DNA of 64,000 bases from Deinococcota bacterium (GTDB lineage: Bacteria > Deinococcota > Deinococci > Deinococcales > Trueperaceae). The DNA is taken from NCBI GenBank assembly GCA_963170125.1, contig CAUJFI010000110.1, forward strand, positions 1 through 64,000, given 5' to 3'. The position numbers and the translations under genes were made by a program. Shown piece by piece: positions 60,718 to 64,000 of this stretch. The notes under the pieces were generated by a model, which made no database searches, was not told the origin of the DNA, and saw only the letters and a list, made by a program, of their open reading frames with translations. Position 1 is the first letter of the stretch, and each line of letters opens with the position of its first letter.

Positions 60718-61193
60718 GGCGCGGTGCTGGTGGGCGTCGCGGTGGTGGGAACCGTGATGACGGCGGCGTCGAGCACCGCCGGGTCGCTGTGCGCCGGCTT
60801 GTCGAAGCTGGCTTCGAAGCTGGCGTCCCCGATGAAGCCGCCGACCCTGAACGTGTAGTTGCCCTGGACGGAAGGGATGAAGTTGCCCGCGTACCAGCCT
60901 GCCTTCGCCGCGTTGGCCCGCAGCGTGAGGGTGAGCTCGCTGCCGTCCGGCGCCACGATGACGGCCGTGAGGCTCTTCTCGAGCCCCGCCACGGCCTCGC
61001 CGTTCGCGTTCCGAACCGCGAGGTCGATGCCGTTCACCTGGCCGGTGTAGGCGGGGTTCACGAGGAGGCCGACTATGACTGTGTAGGCGCCCTCCAGGAC
61101 GGCGACGGATTGGTGGGCGTAGGCGGCGGAGGCGAGGGCGAGGGCGGCGAGGGTGCTGGCGAGGGCGGTGGTGATCCGGCGTCTTCTAGTCAT
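60714..61193 (-). CDS. Secreted protein of the copC cluster, function unknown
   Basis: 159 residues. A signal peptide to AYAHQ is followed by a beta-rich domain (VIVGLLVNPAYTGQVNGIDLAVRN, LTAVIVAPDGSELTLTLRANAAKAGWYAGNFIPSVQGNYTFRVGGFIGD) with an immunoglobulin-like look and a Thr/Pro-rich C-terminus. The mature N-terminus begins with His. Overlaps its neighbours by four bases on both sides, so it is part of the copC operon and probably acts in metal handling outside the cell. I do not recognise a named family. Confidence 0.65.
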   Translation of the reverse strand: MTRRRRITTALASTLAALALASAAYAHQSVAVLEGAYTVIVGLLVNPAYTGQVNGIDLAVRNANGEAVAGLEKSLTAVIVAPDGSELTLTLRANAAKAGWYAGNFIPSVQGNYTFRVGGFIGDASFEASFDKPAHSDPAVLDAAVITVPTTATPTSTAP

Positions 61194-61660
61194 GGGGTTG
61201 CTCCTGACGGGATGGAGTGGCTCGCCCGACCCGCACGGGCCCGCGTCGAAACGCGGCGTGCCGGGCCGGTCGCGGTCTGAGTGTGGCCATCGGGCGTGAG
61301 TGGCGGCTGGAGGACGATCGGCCGCGAGGGTGGCCCGCGGGCCAACGTCGGCTCATGCAGCCACGACCGGAGCCGCGGCTCTAGCCGAGGCGGCAGCGCA
61401 TGAACAGGGGACCGCACGGGAACAGCGCCTACGTCGGCGAGCGGTATGGCCGCGCTGAGCAGGCCGACCTGCTGCAGGTTGTGGACGTGCTCGGGCGTGC
61501 CTTCCGGATGCTGGTGGCCGGGGAACTCGGTTCTGGCCGCCCAACTAGGCAGGCTCACGAACAGGAGCAGCAGGGTGCAGATGAAGTGCGCGGCCGCGCC
61601 CGCTCGCAACGCTCGTGCCTGTCGTGCCGTGAACGTCAGCATTCTCCGACTTGCGAGCAT
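61190..61660 (-). CDS. Secreted or membrane-anchored His-rich protein of the copC cluster
   Basis: 156 residues from ATG 61660 (61642 is an alternative with CGGAGA close before it). One hydrophobic segment (AHFICTLLLLFVSLPSWA) is followed by a His-rich stretch GHQHPEGTPEHVHNLQQVG with four His in 14 residues, a likely metal site, and then a Pro/Arg-rich tail. First gene of the copC operon. No family recognised; the tail resembles random high-GC sequence, so its exact extent is uncertain. Confidence 0.45.
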   Translation of the reverse strand: MLASRRMLTFTARQARALRAGAAAHFICTLLLLFVSLPSWAARTEFPGHQHPEGTPEHVHNLQQVGLLSAAIPLADVGAVPVRSPVHALPPRLEPRLRSWLHEPTLARGPPSRPIVLQPPLTPDGHTQTATGPARRVSTRARAGRASHSIPSGATP

Positions 61661-61861
61661 ACGTGCATTCGTGCGTGAGCGCTGTTCAAGTGCTCTTGCA
61701 ACCCGGTGCCCGAGGCCTTGGGTTGGCCCAGCGGGAGCGGCCCCACCTACCGCCGTGCGGACACGACGCTTCTGCGCCACCGACAGCGGTCACGGAGACT
61801 CCTGTCAGAGCCCTCTATGCTGGCCTCCAGAACCCATCCTGACGTGTTGGAGGTCGCGAGC

Positions 61862-62341
61862 ATGACCGACGTTCCGAGGAGCATGAGGATCCCGGTAGGC
61901 GAGGACAGGCTTGGCCGGAGCCGGTCCGTGTTCGGCGTGATGCCGTTCGCGATCAAGGTCTCCTCCCGAGACAGTGGGGGCGCCTCTCTCGTGATCGAGC
62001 AGGCGAACGCCTACCGCGGAGGGCCGCCTCGACACCTTCACCACGACCAGGACGAGTGGTTCTACGTGGTCGAGGGCGAGTACGTCATCAGCATCGGCGA
62101 GGAGACGCACCGCCTCATGCCCGGCGACTCCGTGCTGGCTCCGCGGCGCGTCCCTCATGCGTGGGCGTTGGTCGGGCATGCGCCAGGGCGCATGGTCATC
62201 GCGTTCTGGCCGGCCGGGAGGATGGAGGAGTTCTTCGATGCGGCCGTCGAACTCGACGACACCCCCGCGCCGGATGTGGCGCGCCCACTGTTCGCCGCGT
62301 ACGGCATGGAGGTCGTGGGTCCGCCGCTAGTCGTGGAGTAG
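61862..62341 (+). CDS. Cupin-domain protein
   Basis: 159 residues. Cupin motif 1 in RHLHHDQDEWFYVVEGEYVISIG (His, His, Glu metal ligands) and motif 2 in MPGDSVLAPRRVPHAWALVG (His). Single-domain cupin, quercetinase-like or sugar-binding; substrate unknown. TTGGAGG lies about eight bases upstream of the ATG, and a TATGCT box sits 41 bases upstream, so this gene has a normal leader. Confidence 0.85.
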   Translation: MTDVPRSMRIPVGEDRLGRSRSVFGVMPFAIKVSSRDSGGASLVIEQANAYRGGPPRHLHHDQDEWFYVVEGEYVISIGEETHRLMPGDSVLAPRRVPHAWALVGHAPGRMVIAFWPAGRMEEFFDAAVELDDTPAPDVARPLFAAYGMEVVGPPLVVE

Positions 62342-62442
62342 GCACGCGGCGCGGGTCTGTTCAGGCTTCCTGCGCGTCCGGGACGGCCCCGTGAGGCGCA
62401 ACGCGTCGGTTCGCCGCGGTTCCGGAGTAGGTTGATGCGCCC

Positions 62443-62997
62443 ATGAGAGAGTCGGCTCCCACGGTCGAGATACGACCGGCCGTCGCGGCGGACGCCCCGG
62501 CCATCGCCCAGGTACACGTGACGACGTGGCGCGAGACCTACGCCGGGCTGCTGCCAGACGACCTGTTGGCGGGCCTGTCCGTCGAGCGGCGCGAGGCCCA
62601 ATGGGCGGCTCAGATAGCCGTCGCCGACGCGCCTGGCAACACCAGCCGCGTACTGGTCGCGACGGCGCCAGGCCGGGGCGTAGTGGGCTTCGCGTCCTGC
62701 GGGCCGGAGCGCGAACCGGAGCACGGGTTCGACGCCGAGCTCTACACCATCTACCTGTTGGCCGAGTTCCACGGCCGCGGCATCGGTAGGGAGCTCTTCG
62801 TGCGCACGTGCGAGCAGGCGGTCGCCGTCGGGTTCCGGTCGCTGCGCCTCTGGGTGCTGGAGGGCAACCCCACGGCCGGCTTCTACGCTCACCTCGGCGG
62901 GGAGCCGGTCGGTCGGAAGGGCCTCGTCCTGGGCGACGGCTCGTACTTCGAGACGGCGTTCGGCTGGCGCGACCTCTCGACCCTCACCCCGCGCTAG
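62443..62997 (+). CDS. GNAT-family N-acetyltransferase
   Basis: 184 residues. VEIRPAVAADAPAIAQVHVTTWRETYAGLLPDDLLAGLSVERREAQW is the typical start of this group. Acetyl-CoA motif A is in LYTIYLLAEFHGRGIGRELFVRTCEQAVAVGFRSLRLWVLEGNPTAGFYAHLGG, with R/H-x-x-G-x-G pattern FHGRGIG. Acceptor unknown. TAGGTT lies nine bases before the ATG. Confidence 0.88.
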   Translation: MRESAPTVEIRPAVAADAPAIAQVHVTTWRETYAGLLPDDLLAGLSVERREAQWAAQIAVADAPGNTSRVLVATAPGRGVVGFASCGPEREPEHGFDAELYTIYLLAEFHGRGIGRELFVRTCEQAVAVGFRSLRLWVLEGNPTAGFYAHLGGEPVGRKGLVLGDGSYFETAFGWRDLSTLTPR

Positions 62998-63033
62998 GGA
63001 CCCGGTGCCGCCGGTCGAGGTCGCCCTGCACGC

Positions 63034-63063
63034 TTGACGCCCCGCCTCCGCGGGCGATATCAT
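63034..63063 (+). promoter_or_regulatory. Promoter of tRNA-Leu
   Basis: TTGACG (63034-63039) and TATCAT (63058-63063) are 18 bases apart, about 46 bases before the tRNA. Confidence 0.65.
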
Positions 63064-63108
63064 CGTTTTCGCCTTGTGGACGGTGTTGCAAGCGTTCACG
63101 GCGCCCGA

Positions 63109-63195
63109 GCCGAGGTGGCGGAATAGGTAGACGCGCCAGCTTGAGGGGCTGGTGGCCGCAAGGCTGTAGGGGTTCAAGTCCCCTCCTCGGCACCA
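63109..63195 (+). tRNA. tRNA-Leu(GAG)
   Basis: A type II tRNA: acceptor GCCGAGG pairing with CCTCGGC, D-arm GGCGGAATAGGTAGACGC, anticodon stem CCAGC/GCTGG around TTGAGGG with anticodon GAG, long variable arm TGGCCGCAAGGCTGTAG, T-loop GTTCAAGTC, discriminator A and encoded CCA. Confidence 0.95.
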
Positions 63196-63213
63196 AGGAA
63201 ATGGCGAACCGCG

Positions 63214-63245
63214 AGGTGGGACCGACGATTTTGTCGGTCCCACCT
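63214..63245 (+). terminator. Terminator of tRNA-Leu
   Basis: AGGTGGGACCGAC pairs perfectly over 13 bp with 63233-63245 around loop GATTTT, followed by TCGCTT. Confidence 0.7.
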
Positions 63246-63396
63246 TCGCTTGGTGAGCGGCGCGAGGCTTGATGAACGGGGCGAAAGCGGCCCTCGTTGC
63301 GCCGATCGGAGGCCCGCACCGCCGGTGCGGCCAAAGCCCGTGCGCCCGCGGTGGACTTCCGCCTATCCCGCTGGGAGCCGCCTGGGTGGCGCGTGA

Positions 63397-63402
63397 TAGC
63401 TT
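63397..63402 (+). promoter_or_regulatory. Leaderless-type -10 box of the XPD/DinG-like helicase
   Basis: TAGCTT ends five bases before ATG 63408. Confidence 0.45.
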
Positions 63403-63407
63403 GGCCC

Positions 63408-64000
63408 ATGCCGCTGGTCAACCGTCGCCTCGGAGCCGATCGCGAAGCCGATCACGGCAGCAGCAGGGGTCAGCCACCCGCGAGCTTCCCCTTCCCCCGC
63501 TTCCGGCCGGGGCAGGGCGAGGCGCTGACGCGCGCGCGCGAGGCGTTCGCGGAAGGCAAGCGTTTCGTGGTCATCGAGGCGCCCACCGGCGCGGGGAAGA
63601 GCGCCGTCGCGGTCACGCTCGCGCGCGAGGCCAACTCGGCGTTCGTGCTCACCAACCAGAAGGTCCTGCAAGACCAGTACGTCCGCGACTTCCCCGACCT
63701 GGCCCTCCTAAAGGGGCGGGCCAACTACGACTGCCTCGTGGCGCCCACGCACGCCGCTGCCGCCCCATGCATCGTCGGTCGGCGCTTCCCCCAGTGCGAC
63801 GACTGCCCGTACTTCACGGCCAAGGACGTCGCCATGCAGGCGAACGTCGCCACGCTCAACTACGCGTACTACCTGGCGGAACTCAACTACGCCGGCGGCT
63901 TCGCCCCTCGCGAGCTCCTGATCCTGGACGAGGCGCACAACGCCGAGGGCGCGCTCATGAACTTCGTGCAGGTCGTCCTGAGCGAGGGCGCGCTCTTGCG
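63408..64000 (+). CDS. XPD/DinG-family ATP-dependent DNA helicase, partial at window edge
   Basis: About 197 residues are visible before the window ends. Walker A is EAPTGAGKSAVAV; motif Ia is VLTNQKVLQDQY. Four cysteines in YDCLV, APCIVG, FPQCDDCPYF match the XPD/DinG 4Fe-4S cluster. They are followed by ANVATLNYAYYLAEL and the DEAH box LLILDEAHNAEG. Such 5'-3' helicases work in DNA repair. Start set by the leaderless -10 box. Confidence 0.88.
   Translation, partial: MPLVNRRLGADREADHGSSRGQPPASFPFPRFRPGQGEALTRAREAFAEGKRFVVIEAPTGAGKSAVAVTLAREANSAFVLTNQKVLQDQYVRDFPDLALLKGRANYDCLVAPTHAAAAPCIVGRRFPQCDDCPYFTAKDVAMQANVATLNYAYYLAELNYAGGFAPRELLILDEAHNAEGALMNFVQVVLSEGALL

Noticed and set aside
63520-63550. 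Alternating GCGCGCGCG tract as a possible repeat or Z-DNA element
   Set aside because: It is short, lies inside the helicase coding frame and matches the local codon bias for Ala/Arg.

Overview
The window is roughly 70% GC and almost fully coding, with no gap over 300 bases. It looks like chromosome from the Deinococcota, probably the Truepera/Trueperaceae side. The clues are GTG starts, short ATGA/GTGA gene overlaps, BTAD (SARP-type) regulators, a Taq-like DNA polymerase I with a degenerate proofreading domain, and a striking number of genes with a TANNNT -10 box only 5 to 7 bases before the start codon. That last feature is the leaderless-mRNA layout reported as common in Deinococcus. The taxonomic call is inference. 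I saw no insertion sequences, CRISPR arrays or phage genes.

Layout. 1-9.9 kb: a lipoate-ligase accessory protein (partial), a membrane protein plus TusA-like pair, a UvrD-like helicase, a DEAD-box RNA helicase with an altered Walker A lysine, a hydrolase/membrane-protein pair, rpsT, a TrmJ-like methyltransferase, a family-5 uracil-DNA glycosylase and a DUF2461 protein. 9.9-12.5 kb: tRNA-Arg, an MFS transporter, a DUF817 protein and two tRNA-Ser genes. 12.8-18.1 kb: a siderophore locus (esterase, then divergent fepB-D-G-C) whose fepB carries an in-frame TGA where relatives have Trp. 18.1-28.2 kb: a nine-gene amino-sugar locus. One arm holds discoidin-like and DUF4434 secreted proteins, a sugar ABC importer without its ATPase, DUF4127 and NanE; the divergent arm holds an RpiR regulator and a ROK kinase. 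This is the best candidate for an undescribed pathway.

28.2-42 kb: a secreted protein with six regularly spaced C-x3-C motifs, a DCC-family thiol protein, a DinB-like protein, a peptide-type ABC importer (also without ATPases) linked to a nitrilase-family amidase, a giant MalT/BTAD regulator, a MarR-MhqO-MhqD quinone-defence operon with a perfect palindromic operator, and a BON-LysM protein. 42.2-50.4 kb: glmM, a CDP-alcohol phosphotransferase/SDR/polA operon, a Cse60-like small protein, an orphan REC-BTAD response regulator and fabI. 50.4-54.5 kb: a trp operon (trpE-trpG-glycosyltransferase-trpD) preceded by a 17-codon leader peptide with two nearly adjacent Trp codons. 54.6-64 kb: a class A PBP, a P1-family aminopeptidase, a sugar dehydrogenase, trmH, YbaK/EbsC, a three-gene copC cluster, a cupin, a GNAT acetyltransferase, tRNA-Leu and the start of an XPD/DinG-type helicase.

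How the genes work together: the two importers probably feed amino-sugar and peptide/amide catabolism; the Fep set feeds iron uptake; MarR/MhqO/MhqD and the copC cluster are stress or metal modules. All function assignments come from motifs recognised by eye; no database search was run.
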